Shown here: piece after piece, positions 52,645 to 61,665 of the stretch | How positions within the stretch are numbered: the first letter of the stretch is position 1 | How the letters are laid out: every line of letters starts with the position of its first letter | Notes under the pieces: model-generated | The model's database searches: none | What the model was told of the DNA's origin: nothing | The model's input: the letters and a program-made list of their open reading frames with translations, nothing else | Made by a program: the position numbers and the translations under genes | From: Symbiodinium kawagutii | Taxonomy: Eukaryota; Sar; Dinophyceae; Suessiales; Symbiodiniaceae | Direction of reading: 5' to 3' | Assembly: GCA_009767595.1 (NCBI GenBank) | Contig: VSDK01012950.1 | Location: forward strand, 409,594-473,593 | Length of the DNA: 64,000 nt

Positions 52645-53411
52645 CCTCAACAACAACAACCTCAACAACAACAACCTCAACAACAACAACCTCAACGGTA
52701 AGAAAATTTGTCGGAGGTCACACTGGCCGCCTGGTGGATTGCTATCAATTGCCCAATCAACCCATTCGCTCGCGGCATCACCAAAAAAACCTGGACATAC
52801 TCGGAACTGAGCTGTTCAACGTCATGTCTGAAAGCCGATGGCATCTTTGAGAATTATCTTGTATATACTTCGGCATGTGCAAGTCGCCTTTACTTCGTTG
52901 ATAGAGCGATTTTTTGAACGCAAACTTCGGAGCGGAGGATGAGTCGAAAATCATTGATTCCAGTTGTATGTTGAAGGACCTGGAAATTTCTTAATTAACA
53001 CCCATTCACCGTCCCTAAGTATATGGCAAATAAAACATGCTCAAAACCACTAACCAAATTAGGACCCTGCCACATGCTGTCCTCTGCGTGCGTGGTTCAC
53101 CTATGCTTCGCCACTGCGATGCTGATCACTTTAACCAGTCATCATATTCAACCAGTGGCCATGATGGGCCAGTAAGCACATTTGGCACGATCCTAACTCT
53201 TAAATCCAACAAAACATCACTGACCATGGATGAATAATGAATAACCACTTCTCGTTGCAAATCATGAATGACCACTTAATTGTTAACATGATCGGCAATT
53301 AACTAACAAATCATGAATAACCACTTCTCATTGCAATGTACATAATCGGACACGCCTAAGCTCGGTCAATCATCCACCTGACGAATCTGTACTGTTTCTC
53401 TCTTCGACGGC
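52012..53411. other. Spacer with a minisatellite and open frames
   Basis: Besides the CAA/CCTCAA minisatellite at 52559-52695, the region 52700-52917 is open in two plus frames (HTGRLVDCYQLPNQPIRSRH and TLAAWWIAINCPINPFARG). Coding is possible but not supported. Confidence 0.35.
52559..52695 (+). repeat. (CAG)n then (CAA)n then CCTCAACAACAACAA minisatellite
   Basis: A short CAGCAG run passes into about 12 ACA/CAA units and then three to four 15-bp units CCTCAACAACAACAA. In frame it would encode Gln-rich (QQQQP), Thr-rich (TTTTS) or Asn-rich (NNNNL) tracts. Confidence 0.9.
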
Positions 53412-54902
53412 TCAAATGTCCTGCACAGTTCGGAGCTGCTCTTGGACTTCAGAGCTGTCGCCACCACTGAGCGGATTGCCCCATGTAACGACTGATCCAT
53501 CAGAGAGGATGGCAGCAAATGCTACATCTGTAGCCTGAATCTGCTCCACATTCCGGAGCTGATCTTGCACCGCAGAGCTGTCACCACCGCTGAGTGCATT
53601 GCCCCAAGTAACAACAGATCCATCAGCAAGGATAGCAGCGAATGCACCAGCTGTGGCCTGAATCTGTTGCACTTTTCTGAGCTGATCTTGGACTTGAGAG
53701 CTGTCACCACCACAGGGTGGATAGCCCCAGGTAACGACTGATCCGTCTCCAAGAATGGCAGCAAATGCACCATCATCGGTCGCCTGAATCTGCTGCACAT
53801 GTCGCAGCTGTTCTTGGACTTCGGAGCAGTCACCACCTGCCCATCGGTCGCCCCACGTTACAACTGATCCGTCAGAAAGGATTGCAGCGAATGCACCCGA
53901 TGTGGCCTGAATCCGCTGCACATTCCGCAGCTGATCTTCGACTTCAAAGCAATCACCGCCCCTATCTTGATCGCCCCATGCAACGACTGATCCATCTGCA
54001 AGGATAGCTGCAAACGCCCCATTTCTGGTAGCCTGAATCTGCTCCACCTTTTGGAGCCGATCTTGGACTTCAAAGCAATCGGCACCCCATTCCCGACCTT
54101 CGCCCCATGCAACAACTGATCCGTCCGCGAGGATGGCAGCAAATGCCCCAGCTGTGGCCTGAATCTGCTCCACATTTCGGAGCTGATCTTGGACTTCGGA
54201 GCTGTCACCGCCATTGTGCTGATTGCCCCAAGTAACAACAGATCCATCAGCAAGGATAGCGGCAAATGCCCCAGCTGTGGCCTGTATCCGCTTCACATTC
54301 CTGAGCTGATCTTGGACTTGAGAGCTGTCGCCACCACAGGGTGGATAGCCCCAGGTCACGACTGATCCGTCTTCAAGAATAGCAGCAAATGCACCTTCTT
54401 TGGTGGACTGAATTTGCTGCACATTTCGCAACTGATCTTGGACTCGTGAGCTGTCACCACCAGAGGCCGGATTGCCCCAGGTACGAACTGACCCGTCCCC
54501 AAGGATCGCAGCAAAGGCACCCACAGAGGCATAGATCTGCTGTACGCTCTGGAGCTGATCTTGTACTTCAGAGCTGTCTGCGCCGCATCGTGCGTTGCCC
54601 CATGTTATCACCCCATCGTGGGTCGCATGGCACATGAAGAATGCAAAGGCAGAGCCTGTTGCAGATAACTGCGCTTGGACATAGACAGCAGTGATGTGGT
54701 CTCCATCCGCGAGGCCTGCAGACTGTAGGCTTTGCTCGGGAGCCAACACATGGCCGTCTGCAGTGACAAGCGTCAGGAGTCGGTGTCCCAAAGCCTTCTG
54801 GGCCTGCACCTTCAATTCCCCTGTAGTGGAGGAAATTGGCAGTGAAACGCATTCACTGCGGCCACTCGGCAGAGTTACATGCAGAAACATTGTGGCATCC
54901 AT
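53412..54902 (-). CDS. Ubl-RCC1-like repeat protein 3, 496 aa
   Basis: The first ATG gives MDATMFLHVTLPSGRSECVS; the second (MFLHVTLP, 54890) aligns exactly with the other genes and may be the true start. AACCCACAG| lies 17 bp before the first ATG as a possible spliced-leader acceptor. The Ubl (residues about 5-80, GELKVQAQKALGHRLL, LADGDHITAVYVQ) is followed by a first degenerate unit and nine more RCC1-like units. Distinctive units are GYPPCGGDSSQ (present twice), GEGREWGADCFE and GDQDRGGDCFE, in which Cys replaces Ser and some units gain one residue (RNGAFAAI, DDGAFAAI). The gene ends at VQEQLRTVQDI inside a repeat. No HECT domain. Likely a protein-binding propeller or superhelix; partner unknown. 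Confidence 0.9.
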   Translation of the reverse strand: MDATMFLHVTLPSGRSECVSLPISSTTGELKVQAQKALGHRLLTLVTADGHVLAPEQSLQSAGLADGDHITAVYVQAQLSATGSAFAFFMCHATHDGVITWGNARCGADSSEVQDQLQSVQQIYASVGAFAAILGDGSVRTWGNPASGGDSSRVQDQLRNVQQIQSTKEGAFAAILEDGSVVTWGYPPCGGDSSQVQDQLRNVKRIQATAGAFAAILADGSVVTWGNQHNGGDSSEVQDQLRNVEQIQATAGAFAAILADGSVVAWGEGREWGADCFEVQDRLQKVEQIQATRNGAFAAILADGSVVAWGDQDRGGDCFEVEDQLRNVQRIQATSGAFAAILSDGSVVTWGDRWAGGDCSEVQEQLRHVQQIQATDDGAFAAILGDGSVVTWGYPPCGGDSSQVQDQLRKVQQIQATAGAFAAILADGSVVTWGNALSGGDSSAVQDQLRNVEQIQATDVAFAAILSDGSVVTWGNPLSGGDSSEVQEQLRTVQDI

Positions 54903-55386
54903 GTTGGCGTCTAGGATTCCTGTGGGTTGTGTTTTTTTAATATACTATCCAGCATTTAGTGTAGATAAACATCAATGCAACAATAAACACATACATAGAT
55001 ATGTCCGGTGTGTGGAAAAACACAGGTAAAACGTATGGATCGACATGCAATGCATCTGCAAAACTAATATATAAGTAAATAAGTGTGTATATGTAAACAA
55101 ATATATGAATATATAAATATGTAAGTAAATAGAAACATATTTATATATATATATACACATACACCTCCATGCCACATGCCTACATAATCTTACATATGTG
55201 TATGCACACGTCTTTGCACACATCGAGTGATCAGATCCTTCCTGGTTAGCACACAGCCACGGAGGCGATTTCGTGCAGGTTAAGCCCTAGACCTCCACCG
55301 CGGTGAGAACCCATCAGCTTCGCACGCAGGAGCTATGTCCATCACTGTCAACCCCACCAACACCATCATTCACCGCTTAGTAGTGG
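54903..55386. other. Upstream region of RCC1 gene 3 with AT microsatellite and one island
   Basis: An AT-rich run fills about 55060-55170. At 55252-55350 a minus frame VLVGLTVMDIAPACEADGFS then PRWRSRA is protein-like, with a possible donor GTGGAG|GTCTAG. Confidence 0.35.
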
Positions 55387-55620
55387 TTGATGATAATGGT
55401 TCATAAAGAATTGAGAGTTGATCAAGAGCTGATACACAAGTTTAGAATCATGAACTCTCTATCAACTGTTGAATTCTTAACCGTCAGTGATCACAAAACT
55501 GTGGAGAAATCTCAGTTCAGTGAGGGCAAATTTCGCCGCGTCATACGTTGGCCAGTCAACCCATCAGCCGTTGAACGGCGGTCCCATGACGGGATGACCT
55601 CATGGTTTTGCAATGGGTAG
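55387..55620 (+). CDS. ORF of 77 codons, plus strand, unknown
   Basis: It reads HKELRVDQELIHKFRIMNSL, STVEFLTVSDHKTVEKSQFS and GKFRRVIRWPVNPSAVERRS, then MTSWFCNG and stop. Charged and balanced composition suggest coding; the minus frame over the last third is open too. Confidence 0.35.
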   Translation: MMIMVHKELRVDQELIHKFRIMNSLSTVEFLTVSDHKTVEKSQFSEGKFRRVIRWPVNPSAVERRSHDGMTSWFCNG

Positions 55621-56440
55621 TCACGCAACAAAGTTGTCCTGACCAATAAGCTTAAAAACCTATGGTTGATGATGATTGCTGATGGTTGATGATGGTGGAT
55701 GATGGTTGAAAATGGTTGATGATAGTTGATTATTGGTTGATTAAGCTTGATATTAGGCATTCCCAATCAACAAACACTAAGCCTATTAAGCAGTAGCTCA
55801 TGTTTATTCTTGCTTGTTATTTAATTTTGGCAGTTTACCATGGACCAACCAGGATTGTTCATTAACCACCACGTAAACATTCATTAGTCGTCATTGAATA
55901 TCTTTATTAACCATCAATTTGGCAATTAGTTGGCTGTAGCCAGGTGGCATATCCATTAGTTGGCTAGAGCTCAATATTGTGCCCACTGCTTGGTATTCAG
56001 CATTACGTCGTTGACCATCAGTATCAACCATCAAGCGCCATTTGCTGGCTTTAGCCAAGTCTGATCTTTCATTACACAGCATCATTAAACAATGACATCA
56101 TTAGACAATGACATCATTGAACAATGACTGTTGAATGTTGGTTATGCACCATTGTGAACTGATGTTGTGAACTGATGAGTTTGGATGCTTGCTGATACAC
56201 GCAGGTCGGAGCTTCTGTCATTGGTCAGGATCCTGAATGTTTCATCCTACTGGTTGCGTGACATTGGTTGATAATTGATGGTGCTGAATAATGTTTGATG
56301 AATGATGAGCCAACCTGGTTCCCAGCTAGTCGCAGGGGAAGCAACCAATCTCTGCACCCATGGTGAATACCGTCAATCTGACCGTCGTAGTACTGTAAAA
56401 TGGTTGCCAAAGCAGCATCTTCAAGGTATTCATAGTAACT
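55621..56440. repeat. GATGGTTGATGATGG word field and spacer
   Basis: From 55660 to 55750 the plus strand is ATGGTTGATGATGG-type repeats. Two GGCAATTAGTTGGCT/CCATTAGTTGGCT copies lie near 55921-55965, and ACATCATTAGACAATG / ACATCATTGAACAATG is repeated near 56090-56125. No gene. Confidence 0.5.
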
Positions 56441-56566
56441 GTATCAACCAGTTTGCAACTGGCAACTGTATGAACCAGTTTGCAACTGGCAACTGTATGA
56501 ACCAGTTTGTAACTGGTAACTGTATCAACCAGCTTGTAACTAGCAACGGTATCAACCAGTTTGTTG
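56441..56566 (+). repeat. 27-bp tandem repeat, 4.7 copies, each with a dyad
   Basis: Units start at 56441, 56468, 56495, 56522 and 56549: GTATCAACCAGTTTGCAACT then GGCAACT. The dyad CCAGTTTGCAACTGG lies in each of the first two. The period is nine codons, giving a chance INQFATGNC repeat on the plus strand. Confidence 0.9.
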
Positions 56567-56591
56567 GGAAAAAACTGGTCCCTTGTAGCTC

Positions 56592-56966
56592 TTGGTAGGG
56601 GTGAGCACCCATCATCCTCTGATGACGAAGCAACAGCAGCCCTGCCATGATCGCCCGGCCGGATCGCCCAGCGTTGGTGGCCAACCACCCGTACTCGAGT
56701 CTCACACGGCTTGGTTGATGGGAAAATCTAATTTGAAGCATGGGTGGTTGGTTGACCACCGGTATGAAAAATGGTCACTAGGTTGGTTGGTTGATGGAAA
56801 ATTCACGTGGCCGATCCTTGTTATCACCACCGGCTATAAGGCTTCCCAAAGATTTTCCCGTGATTTCCAGGAGATTCATGAGCCACCACCCAGCCATGCT
56901 GCCACCAACCAATCAAACAGCTTATGGCTCGATTCCCAGGCGTGTCACGTCGCCTTCCAAGAGTGA
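56592..56966 (+). CDS. Open plus frame, up to 124 codons, coding uncertain
   Basis: It reads MTKQQQPCHDRPAGSPSVGG, later YKASQRFSRDFQEIHEPPPS and NSLWLDSQACHVAFQE. The middle (about 56743-56800) is a family C-like repeat fragment (GGTTGACCACCGGTATGAAA), which argues against a single continuous exon. A second frame ends with CYGCRGHSPWAGQ. Confidence 0.25.
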   Translation: MVGVSTHHPLMTKQQQPCHDRPAGSPSVGGQPPVLESHTAWLMGKSNLKHGWLVDHRYEKWSLGWLVDGKFTWPILVITTGYKASQRFSRDFQEIHEPPPSHAATNQSNSLWLDSQACHVAFQE

Positions 56967-57191
56967 ATGCTATGGATGTCGTGGCCATTCACCCTGGGCA
57001 GGGCAGGTTGGTTGAATCTGTGGGGCTCATAGATGAATTATAGTGTGGTTCATGTTCACAGTGATGTTCATAAATCATGCTTGCTTTCTAGATTGTATTG
57101 TTGGTGTTGATAGGTCATGGTTGCTTAATAGATTGTCGTGTGAAATCCTTCAGAGGAGGAAATATAGATAGATGTTGGCTTATCATCAGGG

Positions 57192-57395
57192 TTGGTTGAT
57201 GAAGCTAGCATAACTTATTTCATGGATACTTCGAAGTTGAAATCGATCCTGGTCAACCAAGTGGCATCCAGCTCCACCGCATCGACCCGAGTCATATTCC
57301 AGGAATGGGGGCAGCACGTTGGTGAACACAGGGGACCACCGGACCATGATTTGAGAATCCGTGGTTGTTTTCGGTTAATGGTAGATCCGCAGTAG
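57192..57395 (+). CDS. ORF of 67 codons, plus strand, unknown
   Basis: It reads TSKLKSILVNQVASSSTAST, RVIFQEWGQHVGEHRGPPDH and DLRIRGCFRLMVDPQ then stop. Possibly a last exon; no domain. Confidence 0.3.
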   Translation: MVDEASITYFMDTSKLKSILVNQVASSSTASTRVIFQEWGQHVGEHRGPPDHDLRIRGCFRLMVDPQ

Positions 57396-58009
57396 TCATC
57401 TATTGGCTTATCAGTTTGCAAAAAGGTGGATCTCCCCTTCTTTTGCTTGAACTATTGACCCCTTAGAAAATTTGATGACCAGTCGAGTAGCTGTTGCTTG
57501 TATATGTGGGTCCACAAGTCAATTTTTTACACCAATGAACATTGGAAACATGTTGTTCTAAATCTGTTTTCCTTTCCCAATTTCACCCACATCTCAAGGC
57601 GCACATCAAGTTCCTATTCCAATGGAAATAGCTGGTACATGCTAGTACCCTCTGGTGAACTAACATAGCAATGGAAATGGAAATCACATTTTTTCTCAGG
57701 AAACCCTGGCAAACCAGCTGTAAATGGTGAATTCTTCATAACCATGTGAGTTTACCAAAAGTGCAAACCATGACAATAGGGGTGGCTATCTGTGCCTTTT
57801 ATTCCAGTTGACAAGTGCTTTTGTTGCCGGACACCAAAGCTCAGTTGCCGCCTTTGCTACTTGCATGGCCATGGTTCATTATCTTATCAAATCGCAAAGC
57901 CAGGTTTGACCATCATGTTCTGCCAGTTCATTGAAAGAGATTTGTGGTTAGATTGGAATACCTTCCACCAATGACACATGCATCCAATTCCTGTGCCATC
58001 AAAGGGTCA
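57396..58009. other. Spacer without a supported gene
   Basis: Ordinary AT-rich sequence, with one short plus ORF at 57792-57974 that I would not call. Confidence 0.4.
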
Positions 58010-58640
58010 ACTCACTATTAATCACCATCGAAGCATCAACCCATCATTAAACCATCGACTAACCAACGACTAAGCATTAAACCATTAACACACCATCATT
58101 AACTATCAACAGCCAACTAGCCAACCATTCACCTTGGACAAAACATCATTGAACCATCAACTAACCCATCATCAACCAATCATTAAACCCATGATCAACC
58201 CGTCATTAAACCCATCATCAACCCGTCATTAAACCATCACTAAACCTATCATTGAACCATCAACTGGGATCATTAAACCATCATCAAAACAATCATTAAA
58301 CCATCAATTGATCATCAACTAACCATCTATTAACCATCAACTGACCATCATCAACCAGTAACCACTAACATCCACCAACCACTAACCATTACCCATCAAC
58401 CAACCACTAACCATCAACCATTTACCAACCATTCAACCATCATCAAACCATCATTCATCCAACCATTAAACCATCATTTAACCAACCATGAAGCCATCAA
58501 AAGCATCATTAAAGCATCACTAAACCCATCAGTTTACCAACCATGAAACCATCAATTAACCATCAATTAACCATCTATTAACCATCAATCATGATTAATC
58601 CAACCATTAAAACCATCATTTTACCAACCATTAACACCCA
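58010..58640 (+). repeat. AAACCATCATTAAACC word field, about 630 bp
   Basis: The plus strand is nearly all variants of ATTAAACCATCA, CATCAACTAACC and AACCCATCATCAACCCG, without a fixed period. It ends at the plus-strand exon at 58682. Confidence 0.8.
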
Positions 58641-58681
58641 ACGACCAAACCGCGCATCTGGACGGCCCACCCCGCCTGCAG

Positions 58682-58818
58682 AGTTCGTCTCCTGGGCGGA
58701 GACCCAGCAGAGGCAAAGCATTCAGCACCACCACGGTGCCATCTGGGCGCGGCGCCACAGGAGCCACCCACACAACTGGTCACCCATGGCCAGTCGGGCT
58801 ATGCAAGGCTGCATGTGG
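58682..58818 (+). CDS. High-GC3 exon, plus strand
   Basis: The acceptor GCCCACCCCGCCTGCAG| leads to 137 bp, phase 1 in and 0 out, reading FVSWAETQQRQSIQHHHGAI, WARRHRSHPHNWSPMASRAM and QGCMW. About 35 of 45 third positions are G or C, and His/Trp content is high. The donor would be ATGTGG|GTGTTTCTC, which is the start of a family B element. This is one of the best-supported isolated exons on the plus strand. Product unknown. Confidence 0.5.
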
Positions 58819-58906
58819 GTGTTTCTCAAAATAAATGGTTGGATTGTTTCTATAAATAGTCAATAAAGGATGACTTGGGGGGGTTCCCTATTCTGACAAA
58901 CCACCA
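58815..58906. mobile_element. Family B element, copy B12
   Basis: The ends are TGGGTGTTTCTCAAAATA and CCCTATTCTGACAAACCACCA, flanked by TG/TG. It follows the 58682-58818 exon without a gap, so its left end would supply the splice donor. Confidence 0.75.
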
Positions 58907-58911
58907 TGTGA

Positions 58912-59110
58912 GTGGTGAAACAGATCGTGAAAAAGAGGGTGAAACGGATGGTGAAACTTGTTTTCGAACTGAAAGTGCAGCTGGTGAACATGTTTTTCAA
59001 ACTCATGGTGAAAGTGATGGTGAAACTGTTTCTTCAAACTGAGGGTGAAAAAAAATGGTGAAAGTGATGGTTAAACTGATGTTTTTTTTCACAGCCGGTT
59101 GAAACTAAAG
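58912..59110 (+). repeat. GGTGAAACTGATGGTGAAAC word array
   Basis: About fourteen GGTGAAA/GGTGAAC words in 200 bp with CTGATG or GTGATG between them. Confidence 0.75.
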
Positions 59111-59689
59111 AGATGGTGATGTGAACCATCGTCCAATCAGCGATATTGCCAGGTCAACCGTCATGGCGGTCAAGTTTCAACCTTGCTAAATTACACAACC
59201 TCATCGTCACATTTATGGCAGCACTGCCAGCTATGAACAGTATCATACATGTATTAATGACACTGTAGTAATGTAATAGGTATAATAGAACTATGAAAAT
59301 CCAAGATTGGAAATACAGGTTTCGAATCACATGTATGCAGGTGGGGACAGCAAGGATGGCAAGGTATAACGTATGGTATGTCAGCCTTCAATCAATACCA
59401 ACCGTTTTGATATATAGAATTACAAGTATGTTCGAACATCTATGACCCAGTGATAATCCATCAAACATAGAACATCATTCATGCCAGGTATACCGTAGCT
59501 ATCTTAAATTAATGACAATGACAATGATGCGTGTAAATGTTTCATGGGTATGTGTTGGGTACATGCAACATGTCACAAATTTATCTCGGGATGTGTTTCG
59601 AGGGCACTGGGCACATTTCGGGTGTTTCGCTCCAACTTGCGATTCTTTATTCTTGAGGGAAGGTTTCCTAGGTGTTCCTGTATTGTTTA
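59111..59689. other. Spacer without a supported gene
   Basis: AT-rich, no repeat ends, no coding island seen. Confidence 0.45.
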
Positions 59690-60065
59690 ATTAAAGATGT
59701 TCTTTGGTGTTTTGATGATTTCCTTGGCTTCCCGCTGTCTTCTTAGTGTTTTCTGAGGTTGTCTGGAGTTTTTGGATGGCTTTCTTGATTTTTCTTTGGT
59801 TTACAATATGTTCATGTGCTTTTGATTTGTGTTGCTTTTTTTTTCCATGTTTTTGTGTTTCAGGTTTTCTGACTGCCGGGTCATTGATCTTCAGGTTTTT
59901 CACTTTCTTTCCAGAACTTTTTCAAAATTGTTTTTCAGGTTGCAGGTTTTTGAAATATAATGGTTCAGGTTTTTGTTGGCTTCTTTTTAACCTCGGCAAT
60001 TGTTTCGGAGCTTACAGTGTGGGCTGGCACGAACCTCACAGAGCACACACCTCACAAAAAAACAC
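59690..60065. repeat. G+T-rich strand-asymmetric stretch beyond the 3' end of RCC1 gene 4
   Basis: The plus strand is almost free of A and C in long parts (TTCAGGTTTTTGTTGGC, TTTTCTGAGGTTGTCTGG) with repeated AGGTTTTT/GTGTTTT words. It ends CACAAAAAAACAC. The last 14 bases are shared with the end of gene 4. A similar stretch fills 63360-64000. Confidence 0.6.
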
Positions 60066-61536
60066 AAAACGACCTTTTTTTAATGCTGGCAATCTGATCT
60101 TGGACTTGAGAGCTATCACCGCCATCATCTGGATCGCCCCAAGTAACAACTGACCCGTCTGAAAGGATGGCAGCAAATGCACGATCTGTGGCCTGAATTT
60201 GCTGCACACTCCAGAGCTGATCTTGGACTTGGGAGCTGTCACCACCAAACTCTGGATTTCCCCATGCAACAACTGATCCATTCGCAAGGATGGCAGCAAA
60301 AGCGCTGCCTGCGGCCTGAATCTGCCGCACATTCCGAAGCTGTTCCTGGACTTCAGAGCTGTCACCGCCGTCATCTGGATCGCCCCAGGTAACAACTGAC
60401 CCGTCTGAAAGGATGGCAGCAAATGCCCTATTGGTGGCCTGAATCTGCTGCACACTGCGGAGCTGATCTTGGACTTGAGAGCTATCCCCTCCGAAATCTG
60501 GATGCCCCCAAGTGACAACGGACGCATTTGTCAGGATTGCAGCGAATGCACAATCCGTGGCCTGAATTTGCAGCACACTTCTGAGCTGTTCCTGGACTTC
60601 AGAGCTGTCACCGCCGTCATCTGGATCGCCCCAGGTAACAACTGACCCGTCTGAAAGGATGGCAGCAAATGCCCTATTGGTGGCCTGAATCTGCTGCACA
60701 CTGCGGAGCTGATCTTGGACTTGAGAGCTATCCCCTCCGAAATCTGGATGCCCCCAAGTGACAACGGACCCATTTGTCAGGATTGCAGCGAATGCACAAT
60801 CCGTGGCCTGAATTTGCAGCACACTTCTGAGCTGTTCCTGGACTTCAGAGCTGTCACCGCCGTCATCTGGATCGCCCCAGGTAACAACTGACCCGTCTGA
60901 AAGGATGGCAGCAAATGCACAATCTGTGGCCTGAATCTGCTGCACACTTCGGAGCTGATCCTGGACCTCAGAGCTGTCACCACCACAATCTGGATGTCCA
61001 CAGGTCACAACTGATCCGTCTGCAAGGATGGCAGCAAATGCCCAGTGTGAGCTGTGAATGTGCTGCACATTTCTGAGCTGATCCTGTACTTCAGAGCTGT
61101 CACCAACATAGGACGGATGTCCCCAGGTCACAACTGATCCATCAGCTAGTATGGCCGCAAACGTAACCTCTGTGGCCTGAATCTGCTGCACACTCCGGAG
61201 CTGATCTTGAACTTGAGCGCTGTCTCCGCCATAATCTGGTCTACCCCAAGTTACGACTCCGTCGCCTTGATTGCACCACAGTGCAAAGGCGGATTTCGTT
61301 GCTGCTACCTTTGCTTGCAAGGCAACGGCGGTGACATGGTCTCCATCTTCAATCCCTGCAGCTAGCAGCGTCTCATCACGTTGGGCCAGAACGTGCCCAT
61401 CTGCAGCGATCAACTGCAAGAAGTGTCGCCCTAAAACCTGCTGGGCCTGAATCTTCAAGTCTCCTACAGCAGAGGACTGTGGGAGTGAAAGGGCATCACT
61501 CCGACCGCTCGCTAAAGTCACATTGACCTGAATCAT
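60052..61536 (-). CDS. Ubl-RCC1-like repeat protein 4, about 494 aa
   Basis: I start at MIQVNVTLASGRSDALSLP (61536), which aligns with the other genes and is preceded by TTTCCCAG|AAA; the longer in-frame start at 61596 adds 20 unmatched residues that run into a family C element. The Ubl (residues 1-75) is followed by ten RCC1-like units of 41 residues. Units 4-5 and 6-7 are the same pair (GDPDDGGDSSEVQEQLRSV, then GHPDFGGDSSQVQDQLRSV): the 246-bp DNA blocks at 60376 and 60622 are almost identical, with one visible Gly/Ala difference (TNGS to TNAS). A third, partly matching block starts at 60868. One unit has Cys for the conserved Trp (VVTCGHPDC). The frame leaves the repeat at VQDQIASIKKRSFCVFL as it enters the G+T-rich stretch. 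No HECT domain. Confidence 0.88.
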   Translation of the reverse strand: MIQVNVTLASGRSDALSLPQSSAVGDLKIQAQQVLGRHFLQLIAADGHVLAQRDETLLAAGIEDGDHVTAVALQAKVAATKSAFALWCNQGDGVVTWGRPDYGGDSAQVQDQLRSVQQIQATEVTFAAILADGSVVTWGHPSYVGDSSEVQDQLRNVQHIHSSHWAFAAILADGSVVTCGHPDCGGDSSEVQDQLRSVQQIQATDCAFAAILSDGSVVTWGDPDDGGDSSEVQEQLRSVLQIQATDCAFAAILTNGSVVTWGHPDFGGDSSQVQDQLRSVQQIQATNRAFAAILSDGSVVTWGDPDDGGDSSEVQEQLRSVLQIQATDCAFAAILTNASVVTWGHPDFGGDSSQVQDQLRSVQQIQATNRAFAAILSDGSVVTWGDPDDGGDSSEVQEQLRNVRQIQAAGSAFAAILANGSVVAWGNPEFGGDSSQVQDQLWSVQQIQATDRAFAAILSDGSVVTWGDPDDGGDSSQVQDQIASIKKRSFCVFL

Positions 61537-61567
61537 TTTCTGGGAAAGCATCGAACATGTGATGTCA

Positions 61568-61665
61568 CTGGCGAGTGGTTTCAGCCCTCTGAGCAATATG
61601 AATGGATGCGATCATCCCAAATATGGAGGAAAATAAATGCTTAAAAACCACCAGCTATAGATCAT
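61568..61665. mobile_element. Family C element, copy C4
   Basis: The ends are CTGGCGAGTGGTTT and AAAACCACCAGC. It contains CAGCCCTCTGAGCAATATG and TATGGAGGAAAATAAATG. It begins 31 bp upstream of the start codon of RCC1 gene 4, the same position as C1 before gene 1. Confidence 0.65.

Noticed and set aside
53765..54637. Plus-strand ORFs antisense to RCC1 gene 3 (and similar ones at 19802, 31242, 60177)
   Set aside because: They are shadows of the 123-bp repeat period in the opposite strand.
19574..61536. Calling the four RCC1-like genes HERC E3 ligases
   Set aside because: Only RCC1-like repeats and a Ubl domain are present; there is no HECT domain, so ligase activity is not supported.
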